DNA of 64,000 nt from Fibrobacterota bacterium (GCA_019509785.1 JAEKLQ010000054.1:53590-117589); one strand, 5' to 3'; shown: positions 1 to 9,455, numbered from the stretch's first letter. A program made the numbers and translations. The notes: a model not told the origin generated them from the letters alone.

Positions 1-1
1 T

Positions 2-2599
2 GGCCGCTTTCCGGTGGTGGTTTCCTCTTGCGTGCTGTTGCACGTGCCCAATTACCTGGAGCATATCCGGGAAACGATCCGGGTCTCCGGGCGGCTGGTC
101 ATCGCCCACCGTACCCCGGTGAGCCGCAATCGGCCCACCCAGTACTTGCGCAAGTTCGCCTATGGCGTGGAAACGGTGGAGCTGCTGTTCAATGAGAAGG
201 AAGTCCTCGCGGCCTTCGCGGAGGGCGGCCTATCGCTGCGGGAGAGCATTGATGCGGGAAGCGATCCCGCCAAAGACGAGTACTGCTTTACCTACGTGTT
301 CGAGAAGACGCCAGTGCAAGCGACGGCGACGGCGGCCGCGACGGGAGGCAAGGCTGTGCCCAAGGTTTATACGATTTCCCAGTTTACGCGGTTCAAGAAC
401 GGCAAACCCAATTCCCGGGGCGGGGCGGAAAAGCATTTCCACATGCTGGCCGAGGCTTGCGCCAAGGCCGGCTTCCCGTGCGAACAATTGGAAGTCGCCG
501 ATCCGCGTTTGCCCGCGCTGTTGGAGGATCCGGAAGCGATCTTCCTGGTCGATTCCTGGATGGGGGCCTTGGTCAAGCGCAGCCCCCGCGTACTTTCCTC
601 CTGCATCAGCGTGTGGGCGGAAACCAACCTGGTCGCTTACGGAAATCCGCCCGACGATATGGCCATGCGCCAATTGGAATACTGGGGCCGGCCGACCACC
701 ACCGTAATCGCCCAGTGCGTCCTGAGCAAAATCCACCTGGAAAAATGGTCTCGTCATTTCGGCTATCCCATCACGCCCCATCTCCACGTGGTCCCGTTGG
801 GGGTGGATACCGATCTCTACCATCCATCCGGGCGCGAACTCCCGCATCGCCTGGAGGATGCTCTGATCATCCATGCGGCGCCGCCGGGGAACCGCAAGAA
901 GCGGCCCGACGTCTTCGAGCGCATGCGGGGCCGCTATCGCGTCGAGTGCCTGGATGCGGACATCGGCGAGGAACCGGAGAAATACCGTCGCGGCGACATC
1001 TTCGTGCACGTCCCTTATTCGGAGGACAATTGCTACTCGGTCATCGAGGCCATGGCCACCGGAATGGTCTGCGTGTTCTCGGATTGCGTGAATCCGGACA
1101 AGGATCAGCAAGTGGTGTTCGACAAGGGGATCGGTTACCTGCGGGGCGTTCCCTTCGCCGCCTACGTGAAGAGCGATGCTTCCCAGGAAGACATCGAGAA
1201 AGCCATCGCCTTGGCCTGGGAGAACCGAACCTACCTGATGCCGCGCGTCCTGGCGGTGAAGTATTACAACCTGGCCCAATGGGAAGCAGGCTGGCTGGAC
1301 GCGATCCGAGCGGTGCTGGTCCGCACCGGTGGCAAGGCTCCGGAGAACCCGGAAGCGATGAAGGAAGCTTTAGTCGCGGAGGAAGAGGAAGTCGGGGATT
1401 GGGAGCCCTGGCAGCGCGCCGAACGGCTGGCGGCCAAGCTGGGAGCCGCCGAAACGTCCGCGCCGAAGAACCGACAGGCGAAAGCGCAATTGGCCATCGC
1501 CTGGCGGAATCGCGCCGATATGGTCGCGGCCAAAGGGGGAGACGGCGTCGTCATCGAAGAGACGATGGCCGCGCTCAAGGCCATGGGCCATCGCGCCGAC
1601 CTGCGCCTGGAGCCGACCCCGGACCTTTCCGCTTACGACATCGTCCACCTGAACAATATCAGCCGTTCCCAGGATACCTTGGAGCACTTGCGGCACGCCA
1701 AATCCCTGGGCAAGCCGACCGTCCTCACCTCGCTTTACGAGGATATGGATCGTTACCTGGTGCCGGCCATGAAAACGGATTTGCTTTTCCGTTATCTCAC
1801 GACCAGGGGCAAGGTGGTGCCCCTGGAAGCCCTGTCGCAGCTGCGGGGATCCTTCGAACTCGACGCCCACCCCCTCTCCGATCCCTTCGCCCGCAGGCTC
1901 GGCATCGGGGATCCGGAAAGGCAGGGTGAGATCCTCCTCGGCGTCGACCTTATCCTGACATCCGGCAGCCAGGAAAGCGAATCCATCCGCGCGAAGTTCG
2001 GGAAAACCGCGCCCATCGCCGAAATGCGCTATGGCTTCAACCGGGCCTATCGCGAAGCCGACGGCCGCCTTTTCGCCGAACGCCATGGCTTGCGGGACTT
2101 CGTCCTATGCGTGGGGCGCCTAGAGCCCCGCAAGAACCAATGGCAATTGATCGAAATCTTCCGGAGCCTACCCCGGCAAACCTTGGTGCTGGTAGGCGTA
2201 TTCTCCGACCCGTCCATGGAGCCGCTGATCAAGGCGTACGCGCCGACCAACGTGCGCTTCTTCCCGCGCTTGCCGTTGGAAGAACTGGCTTCGGCCTACG
2301 CCGCGGCCCGCCTCCATGTGCTGCCGAGCTGGTACGAGTTGCCGGGACTGGTCAGCCTGGAAGCCGCTGCGGCCGGATCCAGGGTGGCCAGCACCGATTG
2401 GGGCACTTCCCGCGATTACCTCGGCGAATACGCCTGGTACCTGCCGCCTGACGATCCCGTAGCCATGCGGCGGGTCATCCTCGAGGCCTTGGACTCGGCC
2501 CCGAAGCCCGGCCTCAAGGACCATGTCCTGAACGGTTTCGGTTGGGACAAGACCGCCCAGGCGGCCGTGGAAGCCTACCGGCGGGTTCTTGATCGCTGA
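2..2599 (+). CDS. Methyltransferase-glycosyltransferase-glycosyltransferase fusion (5' truncated)
   Basis: The reading frame is open to the left edge, so the true start lies outside the window. The first ~100 visible residues look like the end of a class I SAM methyltransferase: a VVSSCVLLHVPNYLEH stretch matching the post-motif strand, then a conserved tail. Residues ~118-440 resemble a GT-B glycosyltransferase, with a PLGVDTDLYHP linker and an acidic EDNCYSVIEAMATG nucleotide-sugar site. Residues ~490-860 are a second GT4-type domain, with VGRLEPRKNQ and an E-x7-E motif in ELPGLVSLE. The product probably transfers and perhaps methylates sugars of a surface glycan on the cytoplasmic side. 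It is the first gene of the glycan locus and is followed after 67 bases by another methyltransferase. Acceptor and donor sugars cannot be read from sequence. Confidence 0.85.
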   Translation, partial: GRFPVVVSSCVLLHVPNYLEHIRETIRVSGRLVIAHRTPVSRNRPTQYLRKFAYGVETVELLFNEKEVLAAFAEGGLSLRESIDAGSDPAKDEYCFTYVFEKTPVQATATAAATGGKAVPKVYTISQFTRFKNGKPNSRGGAEKHFHMLAEACAKAGFPCEQLEVADPRLPALLEDPEAIFLVDSWMGALVKRSPRVLSSCISVWAETNLVAYGNPPDDMAMRQLEYWGRPTTTVIAQCVLSKIHLEKWSRHFGYPITPHLHVVPLGVDTDLYHPSGRELPHRLEDALIIHAAPPGNRKKRPDVFERMRGRYRVECLDADIGEEPEKYRRGDIFVHVPYSEDNCYSVIEAMATGMVCVFSDCVNPDKDQQVVFDKGIGYLRGVPFAAYVKSDASQEDIEKAIALAWENRTYLMPRVLAVKYYNLAQWEAGWLDAIRAVLVRTGGKAPENPEAMKEALVAEEEEVGDWEPWQRAERLAAKLGAAETSAPKNRQAKAQLAIAWRNRADMVAAKGGDGVVIEETMAALKAMGHRADLRLEPTPDLSAYDIVHLNNISRSQDTLEHLRHAKSLGKPTVLTSLYEDMDRYLVPAMKTDLLFRYLTTRGKVVPLEALSQLRGSFELDAHPLSDPFARRLGIGDPERQGEILLGVDLILTSGSQESESIRAKFGKTAPIAEMRYGFNRAYREADGRLFAERHGLRDFVLCVGRLEPRKNQWQLIEIFRSLPRQTLVLVGVFSDPSMEPLIKAYAPTNVRFFPRLPLEELASAYAAARLHVLPSWYELPGLVSLEAAAAGSRVASTDWGTSRDYLGEYAWYLPPDDPVAMRRVILEALDSAPKPGLKDHVLNGFGWDKTAQAAVEAYRRVLDR

Positions 2600-2666
2600 A
2601 CGCCCGACGTGCTTTATCGCCCGAAGCCATGCTAAGATTGCGTAACCCGCGTCTCCGAGGTGAGCC

Positions 2667-3296
2667 ATGATCATGGAAGACATCGAACTGGTCCGTAAGC
2701 TCCATGCCAAATACCAATTCCGCGCGCCGGTCGTGGATTTGGGAGGGCTGGAGTCGCCCAACGTGGCGCAATACCAGATCTCCATGCGCAAGGCCCTGGA
2801 AGTGGATGCGGGCGGCCGGAAGGTGAAGGTGCCGCATCCCGAACAACGCGATCGTTACGTGCAAATCGAACGCCCGTGGTCCTTCCTCGATCCCTTGTAC
2901 CGCGCCTTGAATCCCGAATACGGCCATCCGCCCATCGAGGAGCTGCCGCAAGGCTTCCCGGACCATTTCGGGATGGCCATCATGGTTTCCGTCTTCGAGC
3001 ACGTGGAGAATCCTTACAAGGTTTCCGACGCGGTATACCGCATCCTCAAGCCCGGCGGCTACCTATTCAACTCCGCGCCCTTCCTATTCCCCTACCATCC
3101 TTCGCCCGAGGATAACTTCCGATATTCCCCGAAGGCGTTGGAACGCATCCATCGCGAAAGCGGATTCGAATACATCGAAGGCGGCTTCCACGCGGTATTC
3201 CGATCGTCGGATGGGATAGGGGACACTAATGCGGAACGGTACCTGGATCCGCAGGCGATGACCTTTTCCTACGCCTTGGTGCGCAAGCCGCTTTAA
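2667..3296 (+). CDS. SAM-dependent methyltransferase
   Basis: A 209-residue class I methyltransferase-like protein. VVDLGG at ~20 is motif I, MVSVFEHVENP at ~107 matches the typical post-II strand, and the KPGGYLFNSAPF segment at ~128 is the motif IV/V region. The start is supported by a GAGGTGA ribosome-binding site five bases upstream of the ATG. It follows the fused methyltransferase/glycosyltransferase on the same strand and is probably co-transcribed, so a sugar or glycolipid methyl-acceptor is likely. The acceptor is unknown. The protein is shorter than many in the superfamily but appears complete. Confidence 0.8.
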   Translation: MIMEDIELVRKLHAKYQFRAPVVDLGGLESPNVAQYQISMRKALEVDAGGRKVKVPHPEQRDRYVQIERPWSFLDPLYRALNPEYGHPPIEELPQGFPDHFGMAIMVSVFEHVENPYKVSDAVYRILKPGGYLFNSAPFLFPYHPSPEDNFRYSPKALERIHRESGFEYIEGGFHAVFRSSDGIGDTNAERYLDPQAMTFSYALVRKPL

Positions 3297-3364
3297 TCGA
3301 AAACGGGTCCGCTTTCATGTTGCTGGCCGCGGTAAAAGCTCCGGCAACACGGAAGTAGGCCGGT

Positions 3365-4114
3365 TCAGCCGTTCTGCCAGGTGCTGTTCTCTTTGCCGAT
3401 GTTCCGGATCACGTCCAGAGCCACGTTGAAGCGACCCGACAGCACCGGCGAGCGGGGATTGTCGATCATCAGGTACCAATCGAAGCGGCTGCATTTGCGG
3501 TTGGGGCCGGGGTTGCCGCGTTCTTCGAAAGGGCTTTCCGGGCCGCCGCGATGGGCCTCGTAGGGGACGATCCCCGCGTTCCAACCATAAAGCATGGTCA
3601 TTGGATCGATCGAATACCAATAGCTCTTGAGGGCCATGAGGTGCTGGCCCGACAAGGTGAGCTTGATCATGAAATCCCCGTCCTGGCGCGTGACGGGATG
3701 ATCGCTATGATCGTTCTTCCACCCCGAGACGAAGCAAACCTGCGGATAGCGCTGAAAGGCCTCCAGGCATTTGTCCAACCAGCCTTTGGAGTAGATCAAG
3801 TCGTCCTGGTGGTAACTTATGATGTCGCTTTTCAGGGATGCCCGTTGGTTGCGGGCCTCGCGTATGTAATAGGCATCCTTGGCCTTGATGAGGGCGATTC
3901 CCGAGTTGATGGATAACGTGATCCCGACCGATTCCTTGTGGCGCATCACGTAGTCGAACGGAAAGGCCCCGCTAACGTCCTCGCCGCCGTCCACGATCAG
4001 GTAGGTGCGCACCCGGGACAGATCGGTGTTGGCGAAGAAGCTTTCCAGGGACTTCAAGATGATGTCCTTACGGGTAGGCGTGCGGCAGGAGACGGTGAAC
4101 AGGCAATCGATCAT
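3365..4114 (-). CDS. Family 2-like glycosyltransferase
   Basis: A 249-residue protein with an N-terminal GT-A-like pattern: FTVSCRTPTRKDIILKSLES at the start, YLIVDGG at ~38, and a SYHQDDLIYSKGWLDKC segment at ~119 where the DD pair resembles the metal-binding DxD of GT2 enzymes. A GAGG site precedes the ATG by seven bases. It probably adds one sugar in assembly of the surface glycan. It is divergent from a textbook GT2 (the usual VDDGS is VDGGE), so a glycosyltransferase-like but non-canonical role is possible. It shares its strand with the dioxygenase gene that ends at 4160. Confidence 0.65.
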   Translation of the reverse strand: MIDCLFTVSCRTPTRKDIILKSLESFFANTDLSRVRTYLIVDGGEDVSGAFPFDYVMRHKESVGITLSINSGIALIKAKDAYYIREARNQRASLKSDIISYHQDDLIYSKGWLDKCLEAFQRYPQVCFVSGWKNDHSDHPVTRQDGDFMIKLTLSGQHLMALKSYWYSIDPMTMLYGWNAGIVPYEAHRGGPESPFEERGNPGPNRKCSRFDWYLMIDNPRSPVLSGRFNVALDVIRNIGKENSTWQNG

Positions 4115-4159
4115 GGTTTTCCTCGCGGTCCGCTACGAACCCATTTTTGAGACTGGTTC

Positions 4160-6124
4160 TTAGGGTAGGCCATATTTCCCCAGGAATTGCGGCCGCGCGC
4201 GCGCCTTCGCCAGCAAGGGCGGGAAGGCGTCCGGCGGGATGCGGGCGTCCCGCGGCGATAGGGTCCCGAACAGGGTGTTGCTCAACTCGATCTCCAGCAC
4301 CAGGCGGTCCGAAGTCGTCGGTACCTTGCCCTTATGCCATCCGCTGGTGTCCTCGACGAAGAGGGTGCCTTTGCCGCCGGTGATCTCCAGGAGATCTTCC
4401 TTCGGATAGAAGCGGGCCATGTCCTGGTCGGGGATGCGCTGATAACCCCGGGCCAGCAGTTCCCCCGGCTTACGGCCCGCGCGATGGGATCCCCTGACGA
4501 AGCAATGGGGGCCGGCTCCGGAGTCGACGTCGGTCAGGTACACGAACCATTTCAGCCATTGCACGCGCTCCAGATCGAAATGGTACATCTGGGCCGCTTC
4601 GGAACTCGCTTGCCGATCGAATACCGGGCTCCACCACATTTGCACGGCATCCAGATTGGGCTTGGCGCCGAAGTAGGCTTGCGAGATCTCGTAAAGGCCC
4701 TCATCCGCCATCATCCGTTGGATCGCCGGGACGCGGATCAGGTCCGCCTCCTTGAAGTCGTATAGATTGCCGCGGGCCGAGCCGGTGGGGAAGGGCGCCG
4801 ATTCCTGATCCTTGGTTTTATCGTCCTTGCGGTAGCATGGCGCGGTCCGCGCGTAAGCCACGAGTTCATCCACCCATGCTTCCGGCAACTTCTGCCCGAA
4901 GATGTGGATGCCATCGCGCTTAAGGTTCCTGGCCACCGCCTCCACTTCGGATCCGCCGAAATGCCCGAAGGCGCTCCGGCAACCCTCGGAAGGATAGGGA
5001 GGATTGTACAAGCGGATCAGGAAGGCCATGAAAGCGTTTGAGAAGGCGTTGGTGGCGCAGAAGAAATGGACCATCTGGCCGTATGCGGGTTCGGCGTTCC
5101 GGCCGGTGGCGGCGTAGCGTATGCCGGCCCTGGCCAAGTCCTCCATCAGCCGGGCCGCATCCGGATGCGCGAATCCCTGCACTCCCAAAATCGGGCCCAT
5201 GAGGGTTCCCAGCAACCCCAAGTTGCATAGGGCGTGGCCTTCCCGCGCGATCAAGGTTTCCCGGCTTTCGGATTCCGGCGCGCCGAATCCCAGAGACGGC
5301 TTCGGCGGGGGAAGCGGGAAACGGAAGTGCGAGCATAGGGCGGCGGCTTCCAGGACGACGGCGTCGGTGGACAAGGGTTTGGCTTGCCGTGAATCCGCCA
5401 GGAAGGCATGTCCGGGATAACGCCAGAGGACGCGTAGATCGGGGCTATCGGCCAAGCGCTCTTGGGGGAGGGATTTGGGGTCGGCTACCAGTTCCTGGAA
5501 AGACTCCAGGGCCCGGGAGGAACCTTGAGGTCCGGCGTACTCCGCCGAGCTCATATCGATGAAAGCCAGGTTGAAATCCCCCGGCGGCGCCTCGCCCGCC
5601 AACAGGAACAGCAGGTGTTTCCTAAGTCCGCGGCGCAGCGCCAGGGCGTCCGCTTCGGAGGCCGGGTCGGCCAATACGTTCGCGACCGGTCCGAGCAAGG
5701 CGAGCAGGGCGGGGCTCGCCTCGGGGCCGGGCGCATGCGAAAAGCATCGGGCCAAGGCGGCCAGGGCTTCGGCGCGCTTCCCTTCGCGTAGGCAGGCAGG
5801 GGCCAAGCGCAGATCCGCTTGCTGCGCGCCCGCGTAATCGGCCATGCGCCAACGGCACTCCCGTAAACGGGCCCATGGTTCGGAGGCATCCACGGTTTCC
5901 GCGTAGCGGCCAAGGGCCCAGGACTCGAGATCGGGGCTCCCGGCATGGGCGGCTTCGGCAAGCGCCGCGTGGAAGGTCCCTCCGGCCATGAGGGCGGGCG
6001 GGATATTCTCTTCGAAGAAGCGGATGGTTTCCGGAAAGCCGCGCCGTTGGCGCGTCATGGCTGAATGCAGCTCGCGGACCAAGGCGGAAATCTCCTCCCC
6101 TTTCGGGTCGGTCGATGGGGTCAC
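4160..6124 (-). CDS. PhyH-type Fe(II)/2-oxoglutarate dioxygenase with long N-terminal extension
   Basis: 654 residues. The C-terminal ~280 residues match phytanoyl-CoA dioxygenase-like proteins: the HxD iron pair is in MYHFDLERV (~515), the distal histidine in DTSGWHKG (~600), and between them lies VDSGAGPHCFVRGSHRAG. The N-terminal ~370 residues contain alanine-rich repeats and no domain I recognise. The GTG start at 6124 is backed by GGAAGGA nine bases upstream. In glycan loci such enzymes oxidise or hydroxylate small molecules or sugar substituents; that role is inferred. The upstream region is shared divergently with legB. Family assignment is good, substrate unknown. Confidence 0.8.
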   Translation of the reverse strand: MTPSTDPKGEEISALVRELHSAMTRQRRGFPETIRFFEENIPPALMAGGTFHAALAEAAHAGSPDLESWALGRYAETVDASEPWARLRECRWRMADYAGAQQADLRLAPACLREGKRAEALAALARCFSHAPGPEASPALLALLGPVANVLADPASEADALALRRGLRKHLLFLLAGEAPPGDFNLAFIDMSSAEYAGPQGSSRALESFQELVADPKSLPQERLADSPDLRVLWRYPGHAFLADSRQAKPLSTDAVVLEAAALCSHFRFPLPPPKPSLGFGAPESESRETLIAREGHALCNLGLLGTLMGPILGVQGFAHPDAARLMEDLARAGIRYAATGRNAEPAYGQMVHFFCATNAFSNAFMAFLIRLYNPPYPSEGCRSAFGHFGGSEVEAVARNLKRDGIHIFGQKLPEAWVDELVAYARTAPCYRKDDKTKDQESAPFPTGSARGNLYDFKEADLIRVPAIQRMMADEGLYEISQAYFGAKPNLDAVQMWWSPVFDRQASSEAAQMYHFDLERVQWLKWFVYLTDVDSGAGPHCFVRGSHRAGRKPGELLARGYQRIPDQDMARFYPKEDLLEITGGKGTLFVEDTSGWHKGKVPTTSDRLVLEIELSNTLFGTLSPRDARIPPDAFPPLLAKARARPQFLGKYGLP

Positions 6125-6156
6125 GGCATGATCCTTCCGGAAAGAGGGGCTCTCCG

Positions 6157-6186
6157 ATTATGCCAAACCGGGTCCCGGCGGAGCAA
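6157..6186 (-). promoter_or_regulatory. Candidate sigma-70 promoter for the PhyH gene
   Basis: Read on the minus strand: TTGCTC, an 18-base spacer, then CATAAT, about 30 bases before the GTG at 6124. It falls in the 102-base divergent gap between the dioxygenase gene and legB. Match is moderate and start-site data would be needed. Confidence 0.35.
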
Positions 6187-6226
6187 GGCGATTGCGCGCC
6201 TCGGGCCCGAAATCGGATACTTGGGC

Positions 6227-7237
6227 ATGGAATTCAAAAACCTGAAGGTGCTCGTCACCGGCGCCGATGGATTCATCGGATCCCATCTCACCGAAGCCCT
6301 GACGGAAGCCGGCCATAAGGTGCGGGCGCTGGCCTATTACAACTCCTTCAACGGCTGGGGCTGGCTGGATCGATTGCCCAAGGCCGCCTTGGACTCCATC
6401 GAGGTGCGCACCGGCGACGTGCGGGACTTCCATTGCGTCAAGGACGCGATGCAGGGTTGCGATGCGGTCTTCCATCTGGCGGCGCTGATTTCCATCCCCT
6501 ATTCCTACCAGGCGCCGGAAAGCTACGTCGATACCAACGTGAAAGGCACCTTGAACGTGCTGCAGGCGGCGCGCGAATTGAAGGTGAAGCGCGTGGTGCA
6601 TACCTCCACCAGCGAGGTCTACGGGACGGCGCGTTACGTGCCCATCGACGAAAAGCACCCGTTGATCGGCCAATCGCCGTATTCGGCTTCGAAGATCGGG
6701 GCGGATCAGATGGCGGTGGCCTACCATGCGTCCTTCGGCGTCCCGGTATGCATCGTCCGGCCTTTCAATACCTACGGGCCGCGGCAATCGGCGCGCGCGG
6801 TCATCCCGACCATCATCACCCAGATCGCCGCGGGCGCCCGTCGCATCCGGCTGGGAGCCTTGGATACCACGCGGGACTTCAACTTCGTGGCCGACACGGT
6901 GGCCGGTTTCATCGCCGCGGCCGCCGCCGATGGGGCGGTGGGCGAGACGATCAACATCGGGAGCGGTTTCGAGGTTAGCATCCGGGATACCGCGGCTTTG
7001 ATCGCGCGCTTGCTGAAAAAGGAAATCGAGATCGAGAACGATGCCGAGCGCATGCGGCCCGAAGCCAGCGAGGTGTTCCGGCTGCTTGCCGACAATTCCA
7101 AGGCCAGGGAACTGCTGGGCTGGTCACCCGCCTATGGCGGGCTGGACGGCTTCGAGCGGGGACTTACCAAGACTATCGCATGGTTCTCCCGGCCCGAAAA
7201 CCTGGCCGCCTATAAGGCCGGGATTTACAACTTATGA
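6227..7237 (+). CDS. legB: LegB-like NAD-dependent nucleotide-sugar 4,6-dehydratase
   Basis: A 336-residue extended SDR. The dinucleotide fold is at the start (VTGADGFIGSHL), the STSEVYG serine site at ~125, the catalytic YSASK at ~149, and FNTYGPRQSARAVIP follows. This matches LegB/NAD-dependent 4,6-dehydratases of nonulosonate loci, which make a 4-keto-6-deoxy sugar from GDP- or UDP-GlcNAc. The frame is open upstream to 6065, but the ATG at 6227 puts the Rossmann strand at residue 6 and is preferred. It overlaps legC by an ATGA, implying translational coupling. GDP-sugar preference is inferred from the PtmE homologue nearby. Confidence 0.88.
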   Translation: MEFKNLKVLVTGADGFIGSHLTEALTEAGHKVRALAYYNSFNGWGWLDRLPKAALDSIEVRTGDVRDFHCVKDAMQGCDAVFHLAALISIPYSYQAPESYVDTNVKGTLNVLQAARELKVKRVVHTSTSEVYGTARYVPIDEKHPLIGQSPYSASKIGADQMAVAYHASFGVPVCIVRPFNTYGPRQSARAVIPTIITQIAAGARRIRLGALDTTRDFNFVADTVAGFIAAAAADGAVGETINIGSGFEVSIRDTAALIARLLKKEIEIENDAERMRPEASEVFRLLADNSKARELLGWSPAYGGLDGFERGLTKTIAWFSRPENLAAYKAGIYNL

Positions 7238-8436
7238 GCGTGCCGGCCCCCGGGGCCGCCGCGCCCGGAACCGCTCCGGACGCGTCCGGCATCCTCGCCG
7301 CCGTTCGCCGGGCGACGGGACGCGAGCGCATTCCCGCATTGCACGAGCCTATCTTCCGGGGACGGGAATCGGAATACCTCCAGGACTGCCTGACGACCAC
7401 TTTGGTTTCCTCGGTGGGCCCGTACGTGGATCGGTTCGAGGTCATGCTGGCCGAGATCACCGGCGCGGGGCGGGCGGTGGCGACCGTAAATGGCACGGCC
7501 GCCTTGCACGTTTGCCTACTGCTGGCGGGCGTACGTCCCGGGGACGAAGTCATCATCCCGACCCTTACCTTCGTGGCCACCGCCAACGCCGTTTCTTATT
7601 GCGGAGCGGTCCCCCATTTGGCCGATGCCAACTTCGACGATATGGGGATAGACGCCGCCGCGCTACGCGCCTACTTGGCGGGAGCGACGGAAATCCATCA
7701 AGGCGAATGCCGCAATCGGGGGACGGGGCGCCGCATCCGGGCCGTGGTTCCCATGCATACCTTCGGGCATCCCTCCGATCTGGATGCGTTGGCCGCGGTG
7801 TGCGCCGATTTCCGGTTGGTCTTGATCGAAGATGCGGCCGAGGCTCTCGGTTCGCGCTATCGCGGCCGCCACGTCGGCAACCACGGATCGATGTCGTCGC
7901 TCAGCTTCAACGGCAACAAAATCGTGACCACGGGCGGGGGCGGGGCCATTCTCACTAATGACCCCGAATTGGGACGGCAGGCCAAGCACATCACGACCAC
8001 CGCCAAGCTTCCCCACCCATGGGCTTTCCGCCATGATCAGATCGGCTTCAATTACCGCATGCCCAACCTTAATGCCGCCCTGGGTTGCGCCCAACTGGAA
8101 CGGCTTTCGGAATTCCTAGCCGCCAAGCGGTCCCTCGCGAAGGCCTATCGCGATGCCTTCGCCGGCATGCCCGGGCTCCGCTTCGTCGACGGGCCGGCGG
8201 GGACGGAAAGCAATTTCTGGCTCAACGCCATTATGCTCGACGAGGAGCAGGCAGGATTGCGCGACGTGATCCTGGAGTTGGCGATGGAGCATGGCGTCGC
8301 TATGCGTCCGGCCTGGGTCCCGATGCACCAGATGCCGATCTATGCCGCATGCCCGCGCATGGTTTTGCGGACCGCGGATAGCCTCGCGCGCCGTATCCTC
8401 AACTTGCCCAGCGGGGCCGGCTTGGGAACCGACTGA
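7234..8436 (+). CDS. legC: LegC-like DegT/DnrJ aminotransferase
   Basis: A 400-residue PLP-dependent sugar aminotransferase of the DegT/DnrJ/EryC1 family. Visible landmarks are NGTAALHVCLLLAGV at ~90, the IEDAAEALGS aspartate segment at ~198 and the SFNGNKIVTTGGGG motif at ~227 with the internal-aldimine lysine. LegC converts the LegB 4-keto product to the 4-amino sugar. Its ATG overlaps the legB stop (ATGA), and the next gene starts five bases after its stop, so legB-legC-acyltransferase-legI reads as one operon. Family certain; LegC rather than another sugar aminotransferase is inferred from context. Confidence 0.88.
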   Translation: MSVPAPGAAAPGTAPDASGILAAVRRATGRERIPALHEPIFRGRESEYLQDCLTTTLVSSVGPYVDRFEVMLAEITGAGRAVATVNGTAALHVCLLLAGVRPGDEVIIPTLTFVATANAVSYCGAVPHLADANFDDMGIDAAALRAYLAGATEIHQGECRNRGTGRRIRAVVPMHTFGHPSDLDALAAVCADFRLVLIEDAAEALGSRYRGRHVGNHGSMSSLSFNGNKIVTTGGGGAILTNDPELGRQAKHITTTAKLPHPWAFRHDQIGFNYRMPNLNAALGCAQLERLSEFLAAKRSLAKAYRDAFAGMPGLRFVDGPAGTESNFWLNAIMLDEEQAGLRDVILELAMEHGVAMRPAWVPMHQMPIYAACPRMVLRTADSLARRILNLPSGAGLGTD

Positions 8437-8441
8437 GCGCC

Positions 8442-9455
8442 ATGGGTTGGTCGGTCCGCGAGGATTGGGATCCGCAAGGGGCGCCGGACATTTACTTCAC
8501 GCGCGCCTATGCCGATCTTTATCGCACGTCGCATTCGCTTCCGCTTCTCTTCGAGTATGGCGAGGGGGGGAAGATTTTCCGGTTGCCCTACCTGGAGTCT
8601 TCGGTGCGGGCTTACCTTCCCGATGCCGATCCGACTTGGAAGGACATGGAAACCCCTTACGGATACGGGGGATGGTGGTCCACCAGCGCGGATTCCGCTT
8701 TCCTGGCCTCCGCCGGACGCGCCTTGGAATCGGCCTGCCGGGAACGCGGCATCATCGCCGCCTTCATCCGCTTCCATCCCTTGTTGGGGAACCATGAACC
8801 GGGGATCGGGTTCCGCGTGATCGCCGATCGCGAAACCGTGTGCATGGATTTGCAGGATACGGATCCGTGGCGGAACCAGGTTTCCCAGAAGAACCGGAAC
8901 ATGATCCGCAAAGCTGAAAAGGCCGGCGTAGCCTTCGAGGTCGACGAAGGCTTCGGGGAACTGGAGGCCTTCGCGGGGTTGTACGCAGCGACCATGGAGC
9001 GTCTGGAAGCGACGGCATCGTATCGATTCGACGCGGGCTATTTCACCGGCATGGCGAAGGCGTTGCGCGGGCATGGTTTCCTGGCGCATTGCCGCCACCA
9101 AGGCGCCATCGTCGCCTCCGCCGCCATCATGCACTGGGGGCCGTATGGCCATTACCATCTTTCGGGAAGCTTACGGGAAGCGCAGAGCTTGGCCCCCAAC
9201 AATCTGCTGCTCTATCGCTGCGCCCTGGAATTGCAGGCGCGCGGTTGCCGGGTGTTCCACTTGGGCGGCGGCACGACGACGGATCCCGGGGATCCCTTGC
9301 TCAAGTTCAAGCAGGCCTTTTCCCCGGGCACGCGGCGTTTCCATTTCGGAATGCGCGTATTCGACGAATCGGCCTATGCGCGGGTGCGGGAGCTTTGGGC
9401 TTTGACGCATGACGGGAATGCGGGCGGGGCCCGCGTGCTGTTTTACAAGGAATGA
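8442..9455 (+). CDS. FemAB/GNAT-type acyltransferase, candidate LegH replacement
   Basis: A 337-residue protein with a peptidoglycan-bridge (FemAB/BioF2-like) acyltransferase signature: QVSQKNRNMIRKAEKAG at ~148, a second GNAT half containing AAIMHWGPYGHYHLSGS at ~230, and FHLGGGTTTDPGDPLLKFK near the end. Nonulosonate synthesis needs an N-acetyltransferase (LegH/PseH) after LegC and none of the usual type is seen in the window. Its position between legC and legI makes it the best candidate, or it may add a different acyl or amino-acid group. This is inference from order. It overlaps the preferred legI region closely. Confidence 0.72.
   Translation: MGWSVREDWDPQGAPDIYFTRAYADLYRTSHSLPLLFEYGEGGKIFRLPYLESSVRAYLPDADPTWKDMETPYGYGGWWSTSADSAFLASAGRALESACRERGIIAAFIRFHPLLGNHEPGIGFRVIADRETVCMDLQDTDPWRNQVSQKNRNMIRKAEKAGVAFEVDEGFGELEAFAGLYAATMERLEATASYRFDAGYFTGMAKALRGHGFLAHCRHQGAIVASAAIMHWGPYGHYHLSGSLREAQSLAPNNLLLYRCALELQARGCRVFHLGGGTTTDPGDPLLKFKQAFSPGTRRFHFGMRVFDESAYARVRELWALTHDGNAGGARVLFYKE

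Noticed and set aside
230..1279. Long antisense ORFs inside the first gene
   Set aside because: GC-rich shadow frames opposite a well-supported glycosyltransferase; no motifs.
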